Assembly: GCA_024409025.1 (NCBI GenBank)
Contig: JAKSUM010000081.1
Location: 1-6,371, forward strand
DNA length: 6,371 nucleotides
From: a bacterium
GTDB lineage: Bacteria; Vulcanimicrobiota; CADAWZ01
Reading direction: 5' to 3'
Shown here piece by piece: positions 1 to 5,922 of this stretch; within the stretch, counting starts at the first letter, position 1, and each line of letters opens with the position of its first letter. The notes below the pieces were generated by a model. The model was not told the DNA's origin. It made no database searches and saw only the letters and a list, made by a program, of their open reading frames with translations. Position numbers and translations under genes: made by a program.

Positions 1-1
1 C

Positions 2-247
2 GTTCAGCCCAAGAAGCTGATAACGGATTTGACTGTTAAGAGAGAGAACGATACGTGCAGAGTTGAGGGCTACAGAATAGAGAGACTTATGGCCATGATG
101 GATCTTTCCAATCATGACGTGGTCACCTATCTTCAGAAAAAGCTTAAGGGCATAGGGGTTGAAGATGCCCTTATAAAGGCAGGGGCCAGGACTGGGGATT
201 TGATCGTAATAGGCGGGCAGAATTTCGATTTCGATCCTGAAATGTAA
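2..247 (+). CDS. obg: Obg-family GTPase, C-terminal fragment (5' end outside window)
   Basis: This is the last 81 residues of a CDS that runs in from the left edge; the reading frame is open from base 2 and stops with TAA at 245-247. Seen: a segment GYRIERLMAMMDLSN (fragment residues 23-37), then KGIGVEDALIKAGARTGDLIVIGGQNFDF (residues 49-77, here cut in two: KGIGVEDALIKAG and ARTGDLIVIGGQNFDF). This pattern of IER, a GV..AL..AG block, GD.V.IG and a final aromatic-acidic strand is the OCT domain that ends many Obg/CgtA proteins. Known of the family: Obg is a cytoplasmic GTPase that binds the 50S subunit, acts in late ribosome assembly and links to the stringent response. The glycine-rich Obg fold and the G domain would lie upstream, out of view, so GTPase motifs cannot be checked. 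An internal TTG at 29 is not the start. No terminator separates it from rpsF, so readthrough is possible. Confidence 0.85.
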   Translation, partial: VQPKKLITDLTVKRENDTCRVEGYRIERLMAMMDLSNHDVVTYLQKKLKGIGVEDALIKAGARTGDLIVIGGQNFDFDPEM

Positions 248-251
248 AATC

Positions 252-280
252 TTGCTTTTTAGCCTGAAAAGAGATATAAT
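252..280 (+). promoter_or_regulatory. Sigma-70-type promoter for the rpsF operon
   Basis: A TTGCTT -35 box (252-257) is separated by exactly 17 bases from a perfect TATAAT -10 box (275-280). Initiation would fall near 286-288, giving a leader of about 46 bases before the rpsF start. The -35 box begins five bases after the obg stop codon, so the ribosomal protein operon can be transcribed independently of obg. The -35 matches the consensus in only its first three bases, but the -10 box and spacing are ideal. Confidence 0.75.
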
Positions 281-286
281 AACGAG

Positions 287-332
287 AAATCGTCATGTCC
301 ACGACATTCAGCATTATAATGGAGGTATCATT
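287..332 (+). promoter_or_regulatory. rpsF leader with small hairpin and ribosome binding site for a TTG start
   Basis: The predicted untranslated leader holds a perfect inverted repeat ATGTC-CAC-GACAT (295-307; five-base stem, three-base loop) and then a strong GGAGG (321-325) seven bases before the TTG at 333-335. The Shine-Dalgarno placement decides the start of rpsF, which would otherwise be called too far upstream at 252, inside the promoter. In many bacteria the S6:S18 complex binds a structured rpsF leader for autoregulation. I do not recognise that motif here, and this leader looks too short for an elaborate fold. Confidence 0.5.
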
Positions 333-620
333 TTGAACGCTTACGAGGTAACCTATATAATTAATCCCGATCTTTCCGAAGACGAAACAAAGAACACTTG
401 CGAAAAGTATTCAGCGCTCATTTCCGACAACGGCGGAAAGGTTTCTAAAGTAGACGTATGGGGCAGAAGAAAGCTCGCTTATGAAATTAACGGCCATATT
501 GAAGGAACCTATGTCTGCATGAATTTCGAGTCTTCGATCGAGAATATGAACGAGTGCAAGAGACTTATGGGTCTTGACGAGGCTATCGTCCGCTCGCTCT
601 TTATAAACCTCAAAAAATAA
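333..620 (+). CDS. rpsF: 30S ribosomal protein S6
   Basis: The product has 95 residues, the normal length for S6, a ferredoxin-like alpha/beta protein that pairs with S18 on the platform of the 30S subunit. Seen: the opening strand YEVTYIINPDLSED (residues 4-17), the signature VWGRRKLAYEINGHIEGTY (42-60), and the second-strand region VCMNFESS. The start is TTG at 333-335, chosen because GGAGG lies seven bases upstream and the family N-terminus aligns there; the in-frame ATG-like extension back to 252 would code through the promoter. It is the first gene of rpsF-ssb-rpsR-rplI, with a 32-base gap to ssb. It lacks any long acidic or glutamate tail, and ends in NLKK. Confidence 0.95.
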   Translation: MNAYEVTYIINPDLSEDETKNTCEKYSALISDNGGKVSKVDVWGRRKLAYEINGHIEGTYVCMNFESSIENMNECKRLMGLDEAIVRSLFINLKK

Positions 621-652
621 ATATAAATTTTAATACGGCAGGAGTTTCCGTT

Positions 653-1075
653 ATGTTCAACAGAGTTATTTTGATAGGGCGCACAACAGCGGCACCGCAG
701 ATGCGCTATACGCAGTCCGGCAAGCCGGTATGTTCATTTTCAATAGCTGTAAACAGAAACAGAAAGTCATCCGATTCAGCCCAGCAGGATGTTGATTTTA
801 TTGACATTGTCGCATGGCAGAATCTTGCGGAAGTATGCACAAAATACCTTGAAAAGGGAAAGCTTGTCTGCATTGAGGGAAGGCTTCAGGTCAGAAGCTA
901 TACGGCTAACGACGGCTCAAAGAGAAAAGCATATGAAGTTGTTGCCAGCGATATGCAGATGCTTGGTCCGAGGAATGCTCCGGCCGGAGATGTGCCCGTC
1001 CAGAATGACGCGGTTTCTGACAGCGAATTCGCTCAGGATCCTTCGTTCGGAATGAGCGACGATCTTCCTTTCTGA
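653..1075 (+). CDS. ssb: Single-stranded DNA-binding protein SSB
   Basis: This 140-residue protein binds single-stranded DNA during replication, repair and recombination, usually as a homotetramer. Seen: an N-terminal OB fold beginning MFNRVILIGR with the conserved aromatic block VDFIDIVAWQNLAE (residues 47-60; W55) and the segment YLEKGKLVCIEGRLQVRSY (65-83). A short low-complexity linker (about 105-130) leads to the acidic tip MSDDLPF (134-140), the conserved peptide by which SSB recruits partner proteins. The length is short compared with the 170-180 residues of many SSBs because the linker is brief. The start at ATG 653 is supported by AGGAG at 640-644. Its place between rpsF and rpsR is the arrangement seen across many bacteria, including Firmicutes and spirochaetes. 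Confidence 0.96.
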   Translation: MFNRVILIGRTTAAPQMRYTQSGKPVCSFSIAVNRNRKSSDSAQQDVDFIDIVAWQNLAEVCTKYLEKGKLVCIEGRLQVRSYTANDGSKRKAYEVVASDMQMLGPRNAPAGDVPVQNDAVSDSEFAQDPSFGMSDDLPF

Positions 1076-1099
1076 TTAGGAAGGGAAGCATTTCTGCGG

Positions 1100-1111
1100 T
1101 ATAATAACAAG
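1100..1111 (+). promoter_or_regulatory. Possible internal promoter -10 element before rpsR
   Basis: A perfect TATAAT (1100-1105) sits in the 86-base ssb-rpsR gap. Together with the next six bases it matches the rpsF -10 region at 275-286 in 11 of 12 positions (TATAATAACAAG against TATAATAACGAG). The -35 side is poor: TTAGGA (1076-1081, 18-base spacer) is the best I find, and there is no extended -10 TG. It could be a weak internal promoter for rpsR-rplI. Confidence 0.4.
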
Positions 1112-1118
1112 ATACAAA

Positions 1119-1138
1119 GGCAGCCGGTACGGGCTGTT
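1119..1138 (+). other. Small RNA hairpin in the rpsR leader
   Basis: CAGCC (1121-1125) can pair with GGCTG (1132-1136) and the helix may extend by two G-U pairs at its base. An alternative register pairs CAG-CCG with CGG-CTG around a GTA loop, leaving one bulged G. It lies 25 bases before the rpsR start. It has no U-tract, so it is not a terminator. It could be a translational control site or an RNA-processing signal, or simply chance pairing. Confidence 0.35.
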
Positions 1139-1161
1139 AAATAGGAAAGGATTGAATTGCT

Positions 1162-1401
1162 ATGATGAGACGTGAAGGCGGCGCAAGAATGAGAAAGCCG
1201 AAAAGGAAAGTTTGCTACTTCTGCGCAAACAAGATTGCCGAAATCGATTACAAGGATATAAACATACTTAAGAAGCATACAAGCGAGAGAGGCAAAATTC
1301 TTCCCAGAAGAGTCACCGGAAACTGCGCAAAGCATCAGAGAGCCGTCACAAGCGCTGTTCAGAGAGCGCGCGTAATAGCCCTTCTTCCGTTTACCGCTTA
1401 A
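1162..1401 (+). CDS. rpsR: 30S ribosomal protein S18, zinc-binding type
   Basis: The 79-residue product is the usual size for S18, the 30S platform protein that forms a heterodimer with S6. Seen: a basic N-terminus ([14 protein letters not shown]), the signature block [20 protein letters not shown] (residues 28-47) followed by [13 protein letters not shown], and the C-terminal helix ending ARVIALLPF. Four candidate zinc ligands are present: C18 and C21 in CYFC, and C55 with H58 in CAKH. This marks it as the metal-binding (C+) paralogue, not the cysteine-free form some bacteria make under zinc limitation. The start is one of two adjacent ATG codons; 1162 is preferred because AAAGGA (1146-1151) lies ten bases upstream. 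A 42-base gap leads to rplI. Confidence 0.96.
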   Translation: MMRREGGARMRKPKRKVCYFCANKIAEIDYKDINILKKHTSERGKILPRRVTGNCAKHQRAVTSAVQRARVIALLPFTA

Positions 1402-1443
1402 TTCGGCATAACGATAAACGCACTATATAACAGAGGTGAAACA

Positions 1444-1902
1444 ATGAAGATCATTCTTACAAAAGATGTTGACGCTCTCGGCATTGAGGGAGATATTATC
1501 GAAGTAAAGAACGGATATGCGAGAAACTACCTCCTTCCCCAGGGATTTGCAGTAATCGCAACAGCCGGAAATCTCAAAACTTGGGAAAACGAAAAGATAG
1601 CCCGCGATCGTAGAATAGCCAAGGCTACTGAAGATGCTAAGAAGCAGGCTGAGTCTCTTGCCGCTGTCAAGTATGAGATAAAGGTTAAGGTCGGAGAAGA
1701 GGGCAAGCTTTTCGGAGCTGTCACTGCTCAGGATATAGCCAATGTCGTAACAGAGGCATCAAAGATCGAAATCGACAGAAAGAAACTCGTTATAGCCGAG
1801 CCTATTAAGTCTGTTGGCGAATTCGCCGTAACAGTAAAGCTTTACAAGGATGTAAAGGCAGAGCTCACGGTTGTAGTTTCAGCTGAAGAAGCGGAAGCAT
1901 AG
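1444..1902 (+). CDS. rplI: 50S ribosomal protein L9
   Basis: The 152-residue product is a full-length L9 with both globular domains and the long connecting helix. Seen: the N-terminal 23S rRNA-binding domain with MKIILTKDVDALG and the family signature EVKNGYARNYLLPQGFA (residues 20-36); an alanine/lysine-rich helix at about 45-75; and a C-terminal domain containing GKLFGAVT (87-94) and EPIKSVGEFAVTVKLYKDV (119-137). Known: L9 binds near the L1 stalk and influences translational fidelity; it is often dispensable. The start ATG has GAGGTGA (1433-1439) just upstream. rplI is the last gene before a strong terminator, so the ribosomal protein transcript probably ends here for the most part. No DHH-family phosphoesterase gene precedes it, unlike the arrangement in Bacillus-type genomes. 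Confidence 0.96.
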   Translation: MKIILTKDVDALGIEGDIIEVKNGYARNYLLPQGFAVIATAGNLKTWENEKIARDRRIAKATEDAKKQAESLAAVKYEIKVKVGEEGKLFGAVTAQDIANVVTEASKIEIDRKKLVIAEPIKSVGEFAVTVKLYKDVKAELTVVVSAEEAEA

Positions 1903-1927
1903 TTCCGAATTTTTTCATACAGCATTA

Positions 1928-1964
1928 AAAAGCCCGTTTTCATTTGAAAATGGGCTTTTATTTT
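1928..1964 (+). terminator. Intrinsic terminator between rplI and dnaB
   Basis: A 14-base-pair stem (1928-1941 with 1946-1959, one G-U pair) closes a four-base loop ATTT. The core GCCC/GGGC is flanked by A- and T-runs, and the right arm continues into TTTTATTTT. The T-run ends 15 bases before the dnaB ATG, so dnaB must rely on readthrough or on a start site inside or close to this region. The A-run on the left arm means it could also work in reverse. Confidence 0.88.
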
Positions 1965-1979
1965 GAGAAAGGCGGAAAA

Positions 1980-3323
1980 ATGCAGATTCCGGTAGATAAA
2001 ATTCCGCCTCAGAATATTGAGGCGGAAAAAGCGGTGATAGGCGCCGGGCTTATGGACAAGAACGCTTTAGGCGAAATTGTCGCAATCATTAAAGCGCCCG
2101 AATGCTTTTATGCCACAAAGCATCAGCTTATATTCCGGGAGATGATAAAGCTTGCCGCGAACGGCGAGGCTGTCGATCTCCTGACAGTTTCCAATGCTTT
2201 GAGAAATAGCGGCTCTTTTGATGACGCAGGGGGAGCCGAATATATCACTGGGCTTCTGGATATGGTTCCTACGGTTTCGAATGCATCATATTATGCGCAG
2301 ATCGTAAAGGACAAGTCTGTCCTCCGAAGCCTGATATCTGCGGGCATGAGCATTGTGTCTAACGGATATAATGAGGATGAGACCGTTGACGCCGTTATTG
2401 ACAAGAGCGAGCAGGAGATATTTGCTCTTTCGCAAAAGAGCGTCAGAAATGATTTTGTCCCGATTAAATCCATTATGGCGTCTACCTTTGAGAAGCTTGA
2501 AGAGCTTTACAAAAGGCAGGCTCATGTCACCGGAGTGCCGTCAGGATTTCAGGATTTGGATTATCTTACGGCAGGATTTCAGGGAGGAAACCTCGTTATC
2601 GTCGCTGCCCGTCCCAGTATGGGAAAGACGGCTCTTTGTCTGAATATGGCTCAGAACATGGCGATAAAGGAAAAAATACCTGTCGGCATATTCAGCCTTG
2701 AAATGCCTAAGGAGGAGCTTGCTTTGAGATTTTTGTGTTCCCTTGCAAGGATAGACGGCAGCAGGCTTAAAACAGGCCATCTTCAGGAAAATGACTGGCC
2801 AAGGCTTACACAGGCTATAAACGCCCTGTCTGAAGCGCCAATATATATAGATGATTCGGGAAGCCTTACAGCCATGGAGATAAGATCCAAGGCAAGGCGA
2901 ATGAAGAGCAAGCACAATATTGGAATTATAATAATAGACTACCTTCAGCTGATGAAGGGAAATCCTATATTCAAGGGAGATGTCAATAAAGAGGTTTCGG
3001 ATATGTCAAGACAGCTGAAATCTCTTGCCAAGGAGCTGAACATACCGGTAATAGCGCTTGCGCAGCTGAACCGAGCCGTTGAGAGCAGAACAGACAAGAG
3101 GCCTATGCTTTCGGATCTTAGGGATTCCGGAGGAATTGAGCAGGATGCGGATCTCGTATGCTTTATCTATAGGGACAGTTATTATACCAAGAAGGACGAC
3201 AATAAGACAAGCGAGATAATTATAGCTAAACACAGGAACGGGCCGGTTGGAACAATTAATCTGGTCTTCCTGAGCCAATACGCTACATTCCAGTCGCTTG
3301 ACAGCAGGTTCAGCGATAAATAG
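1980..3323 (+). CDS. dnaB: Replicative DNA helicase DnaB
   Basis: The 447-residue product is the hexameric ring helicase that unwinds DNA at the fork, near the usual 440-470 residues. Seen: an N-terminal helical domain starting IPPQNIEAEKAVIGAGL (residues 8-24), through about 150; a linker; and a RecA-like domain from about 180. That domain has Walker A ARPSMGKT (210-217), the catalytic glutamate in SLEM (E241), Walker B IIIIDYLQLM (around D320), the sensor AQLNRAVESR (361-370), LRDSGGIEQDAD (380-391) and the arginine-finger strand KHRNGPVG (417-424, R419). No intein interrupts the usual insertion sites. The start is ATG 1980, with AAAGG (1968-1972) seven bases before it; a longer reading to TTG 1944 would code through the terminator loop. 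Its stop overlaps the prmA ribosome binding site, so dnaB, prmA and rsmE look co-transcribed. Confidence 0.97.
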   Translation: MQIPVDKIPPQNIEAEKAVIGAGLMDKNALGEIVAIIKAPECFYATKHQLIFREMIKLAANGEAVDLLTVSNALRNSGSFDDAGGAEYITGLLDMVPTVSNASYYAQIVKDKSVLRSLISAGMSIVSNGYNEDETVDAVIDKSEQEIFALSQKSVRNDFVPIKSIMASTFEKLEELYKRQAHVTGVPSGFQDLDYLTAGFQGGNLVIVAARPSMGKTALCLNMAQNMAIKEKIPVGIFSLEMPKEELALRFLCSLARIDGSRLKTGHLQENDWPRLTQAINALSEAPIYIDDSGSLTAMEIRSKARRMKSKHNIGIIIIDYLQLMKGNPIFKGDVNKEVSDMSRQLKSLAKELNIPVIALAQLNRAVESRTDKRPMLSDLRDSGGIEQDADLVCFIYRDSYYTKKDDNKTSEIIIAKHRNGPVGTINLVFLSQYATFQSLDSRFSDK

Positions 3324-3334
3324 GAGGGTTTTAT

Positions 3335-4180
3335 ATGGACGATTATACCAGAGTTACAATAACGGCTTCTCTGCAGGATGCATGCATTGCTGAGGCCGCC
3401 CTTTCCGTCAGCAGGGTCTCTGGCTGGCTGGAGGAATCGGAGGGCGAAAAGAAGGTTCTTACTTTTTATCTTCCCATAGACGAATCCGGCGAGAAAAAGC
3501 TTGAATCCGTCATGGAGGAACTGAAGGGATGCCCGTGCTCTATTGACAAGGGAGTTCTAAAGGGCATAGACTGGGAGAACGACTGGAAGAAGAATTTCAA
3601 GGCAAAAAAGATAAAGGACATCATAGTTACCCCTCCATGGGATCCTGTTGAGCCTTCCGAAGGAGAGCAGGTTATAGTTATAGAGCCTGGAATGGCTTTC
3701 GGCACGGGTGATCATGCCACTACGTCTCTTTGCATTGAGCTTACTCAGAAATATGCGAAGAATGGCTCTTCGTATCTTGACTTAGGCACGGGATCCGCAA
3801 TACTTTCAATGGCCGCCGCGCTCTGCGGAGCCGGCAGAATAACCGGAATAGACAATGATCCTGTTGCCGTTGCCGAGGCTAAGGCAAATCTTGTAAGGAT
3901 GAATCTTTCCGACAGGATAGAGATTATTGAGGGAGATGCCGAGGAAGAGCTTTCCGGACAGTATGATGTTGTTGCCGCTAACCTTTTCCTGCATCAGGTG
4001 TCAAATATCATATCCGGCGGACTGCCTTTCCTGAAGGATGGAGGGATTTTTATCGGTTCGGGAATCACAGTTGACCAGAGGCCGGCTGCTGAAGAGGCTG
4101 TAAAAAACAGCTGTCTTGAAATGATTGAAGTCAGGGAAGAGGGCCTTTGGATTGCTTTTGCTGCAAGAAAAAGGCAATGA
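3335..4180 (+). CDS. prmA: Ribosomal protein L11 methyltransferase, PrmA family
   Basis: The 281-residue product should transfer methyl groups from S-adenosylmethionine to amino groups of ribosomal protein L11. Seen: an N-terminal substrate-recognition domain (about 1-95) ending in DWENDWKKNFKAKKI (79-93), typical of PrmA; the family hallmark EPGMAFGTGDHATT (117-130); SAM motif I LDLGTGSAIL (148-157); the acidic motif II GIDNDP (171-176); and the catalytic-region motif AANLFLH (214-220). Two departures stand out: the third glycine of motif I is alanine (A155), and the usual ANILA is ANLFL. The fold looks intact, so it is probably active, but it may be a divergent orthologue. AGGAGGG at 3322-3328 supports the start; the last bases overlap the rsmE start as ATGA. 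Confidence 0.9.
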   Translation: MDDYTRVTITASLQDACIAEAALSVSRVSGWLEESEGEKKVLTFYLPIDESGEKKLESVMEELKGCPCSIDKGVLKGIDWENDWKKNFKAKKIKDIIVTPPWDPVEPSEGEQVIVIEPGMAFGTGDHATTSLCIELTQKYAKNGSSYLDLGTGSAILSMAAALCGAGRITGIDNDPVAVAEAKANLVRMNLSDRIEIIEGDAEEELSGQYDVVAANLFLHQVSNIISGGLPFLKDGGIFIGSGITVDQRPAAEEAVKNSCLEMIEVREEGLWIAFAARKRQ

Positions 4181-4884
4181 GGAGAATTTTTATTGAGCCT
4201 GAAGAAACTGACGGGAGAATCATTAATGCCGGAAAGGAAGCCAGAGATCATGCCCTTAATGTCCTGAGAATGAAGGAGGGGGATCTTTTCGGCGCCGTGA
4301 CGGGAACTGGGCTTGAGTATGAGGCAAGGATAGTATCATTCGGAAAAAGCGGAATGCAGGCTGAAATTGTCTCATGCCACAGGCGGGAAAAGACCGGCAT
4401 TTCCATTGATCTTTATGTCTGTATGATAAAACCCTCCCGTTTTGAGACGTTTCTTGAAAAAACGGCTGAAATTGGAGTTGACAGAATAATTCCCGTAATA
4501 TCCGAAAGGACTCAGAATTTTGAGATATCGAAATCGCGCAGGGAGAGATGGCTTTCAATTATTAAGCAGGCGTCAAGGCAGTCATGCTCAATAATGCCTT
4601 CTCTTGAAGAGGCATTGTCCCTAAATGATGCCATTGACGGATGCAGGGAAGGCTTGATTCTTATTCCGGATCCTGCGGCTGAATCCTCATGGAGGGACAT
4701 TTTAGGCAGGATTGCCGCTTCAGACAGGGCAAGCGTCTTTATCGGGCCTGAAGGGGGATTTTCCGAAAGTGAGCTGTTGTATGCCCAATCCAAGGGTGCT
4801 GTAAAGGTGCTGTTCGGAGAAAGTATACTGAGGACTGAGACGGCTGCAATAGCCGCTGCGTCAATATTAAGGCATGTTGTCTGA
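4177..4884 (+). CDS. rsmE: 16S rRNA (uracil-1498-N3)-methyltransferase RsmE
   Basis: The 235-residue product is a SPOUT-class methyltransferase that makes m3U at 16S rRNA position 1498 in the decoding region; the family is usually about 240-250 residues. Seen: an N-terminal PUA-like domain (about 1-70) starting RRIFIEPEE, with HALNVLRMKEGD; EKTAEIGVDRIIPVISERT (94-112); QASRQS (131-136), replacing the usual EAAEQS-like segment; and the C-terminal knot with FIGPEGGFSESE (188-199) and FGESILRTETAAIAA (213-227). ATG 4177 is chosen because it forms a four-base ATGA overlap with prmA and matches the family N-terminus; a longer TTG start at 4147 would add ten residues unlike the family. The overlap implies translational coupling. 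A terminator follows within five bases. Confidence 0.94.
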   Translation: MRRIFIEPEETDGRIINAGKEARDHALNVLRMKEGDLFGAVTGTGLEYEARIVSFGKSGMQAEIVSCHRREKTGISIDLYVCMIKPSRFETFLEKTAEIGVDRIIPVISERTQNFEISKSRRERWLSIIKQASRQSCSIMPSLEEALSLNDAIDGCREGLILIPDPAAESSWRDILGRIAASDRASVFIGPEGGFSESELLYAQSKGAVKVLFGESILRTETAAIAAASILRHVV

Positions 4885-4888
4885 GATG

Positions 4889-4920
4889 AAAAAACGGAGG
4901 AAGAAATTCCTCCGTTTTTT
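4889..4920. terminator. Shared bidirectional terminator between convergent genes
   Basis: The arms AAAAAACGGAGGAA (4889-4902) and TTCCTCCGTTTTTT (4907-4920) form a perfect 14-base-pair stem around GAAA, a GNRA tetraloop on the plus strand. A/T runs at both bases make it able to stop transcription from rsmE rightward and from the minus-strand pair leftward. Its last base is also the last base of the minus-strand stop codon. Confidence 0.9.
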
Positions 4921-5906
4921 TATCTGTAAACCTCAATCTTAAACGGTATGTCAAGTATTCCGAATTTGGAAGTTATCCTTATTGTGTCTTTTGTTACTCC
5001 TATAGGGAGCTTTTTGGTATCGATGATGAGAAGTATCTGCCTTTCCTTTGTAAGATCCTTTATTTCATCTTCCGGTTCAATTACATAATCGGGATAAACT
5101 ATGCTGACGTCGCATGGATTCTTTCCGGAATTTTTGATTTTGAATTTACCTCTGCCCCTTCTACCCTGCTTGACCCTGCCAATATCAATGATTTTTGCTG
5201 ATGCTGAAAGCACCGGATCGTCTTGGCGGGGTATTACCTTCATTCTGACAGGAAGTGACGCGCTGCCTCCGTTGCTCTTTAATGAAAATTCGCCTGTATA
5301 CGTGTCAGGCATAAGATCCTTATTGATTATTCTGAAATAGAGCGGGATCTTCTGCTGTGGATAGACCTTTATGCTTTCCTCTGATATAATCCAAGACGGA
5401 TATGACAGGCTGATTTCGAGAATTCCTGAGCCTATATTCTCAATTTCGATATTTTTTAGCGGGTTGCTTCCTCTTTCCATTTCTCCAAAATCAAGTGATG
5501 TCTCCGACACTTTCATATAGGGCTCGTTTTCGCCTTCCATGACGGTGCATGAGGCTATAACTTTTTTGGTTTCCCCTCCAAGATATGCGGAAAAGACTAT
5601 TGTCCCTTTGTAATCGTCAGGGGCAAGTGAGGATGAGTCTACGGTTATTTCCAGCTCTCCTTTGCTGCCTGGCGCCAGAGCTATTTCGCTTTTTGATATT
5701 GACATCCATGATGCGTCTGTGGAGACGGCTCCTAAAAATGGCGATGAAGATTTGTTTGTAAAGTCAATAGACAGGGTCTTCTTTTTGGGCCTTATGAGAG
5801 TTCCGAAACGGAGATGGGCTTCAGATACCTCAAGATCGGCATAAGCAGGTATTATGCTTGCCAGAATAAGAATAAGCGTCAGAAAAGACAGAATGCGTTT
5901 GTCCAA
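4920..5906 (-). CDS. Exported protein with three Ig-like/ASH-type repeats, function unknown
   Basis: I recognise the architecture but not a specific gene. The 328-residue product begins with a signal peptide: DKR, a hydrophobic core (residues 5-19) and an Ala-X-Ala site, AYA, predicting cleavage after residue 23. The rest is three tandem beta repeats of about 95-100 residues (24-123, 130-225, 232-328). Each opens with a [L/I]xFG-like turn (LRFGTLIRP, LDFGEMERG, IDIGRVKQG), then an I-x-I-x-N-x-[G/S] strand (SIDFTNKSS, IEIENIGSG, FKIKNSGKN) and a late YxG/Y-type turn. This resembles the HYDIN/ASH, DUF1573 and BACON group of Ig-like folds, which usually mediate protein or surface binding. No enzyme motif, lipobox, cell-wall anchor or C-terminal membrane helix is visible, so it is probably secreted or periplasmic. 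The start is TTG 5904-5906, with GGAGG six bases upstream. Confidence 0.82.
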   Translation of the reverse strand: MDKRILSFLTLILILASIIPAYADLEVSEAHLRFGTLIRPKKKTLSIDFTNKSSSPFLGAVSTDASWMSISKSEIALAPGSKGELEITVDSSSLAPDDYKGTIVFSAYLGGETKKVIASCTVMEGENEPYMKVSETSLDFGEMERGSNPLKNIEIENIGSGILEISLSYPSWIISEESIKVYPQQKIPLYFRIINKDLMPDTYTGEFSLKSNGGSASLPVRMKVIPRQDDPVLSASAKIIDIGRVKQGRRGRGKFKIKNSGKNPCDVSIVYPDYVIEPEDEIKDLTKERQILLIIDTKKLPIGVTKDTIRITSKFGILDIPFKIEVYR

Positions 5907-5912
5907 AATATG

Positions 5913-5917
5913 CCTCC
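5913..5917 (-). promoter_or_regulatory. Ribosome binding site for the TTG-started exported protein gene
   Basis: The minus strand reads GGAGG six bases before a TTG start. It lies entirely inside the 16-base gap after the upstream gene's stop codon. It fixes a start that gives a complete signal peptide with its charged n-region; there is no ATG in a better position. Confidence 0.75.
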
Positions 5918-5922
5918 GATAA

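Noticed and set aside
255..271. Possible hairpin CTTTT...AAAAG after obg as a terminator.
   Set aside because: The stem is AT-only apart from one pair, has no following T-run, and lies in the spacer of the rpsF promoter.
315..320. A second perfect TATAAT just before the rpsF ribosome binding site.
   Set aside because: Transcription from it would start inside or beyond the GGAGG, removing the ribosome binding site, and no -35 box lies at the right distance.
789..1055. Plus-strand open frame inside ssb.
   Set aside because: It overlaps the clearly conserved SSB frame, has no ribosome binding site, and its composition is that of a shifted reading of ssb.
1944..1979. Longer dnaB start at TTG 1944.
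   Set aside because: It would code through the terminator loop and add 12 residues unlike the family; ATG 1980 has a proper ribosome binding site and matches the DnaB N-terminus.
2590..2700. Checked the DnaB Walker A region for an intein, a common insertion there.
   Set aside because: The motif is continuous and the protein has normal length.
2541..2915. A 124-codon minus-strand open frame inside dnaB.
   Set aside because: It is antisense to conserved helicase motifs, has no supporting ribosome binding site that I can see, and encodes no recognisable domain.
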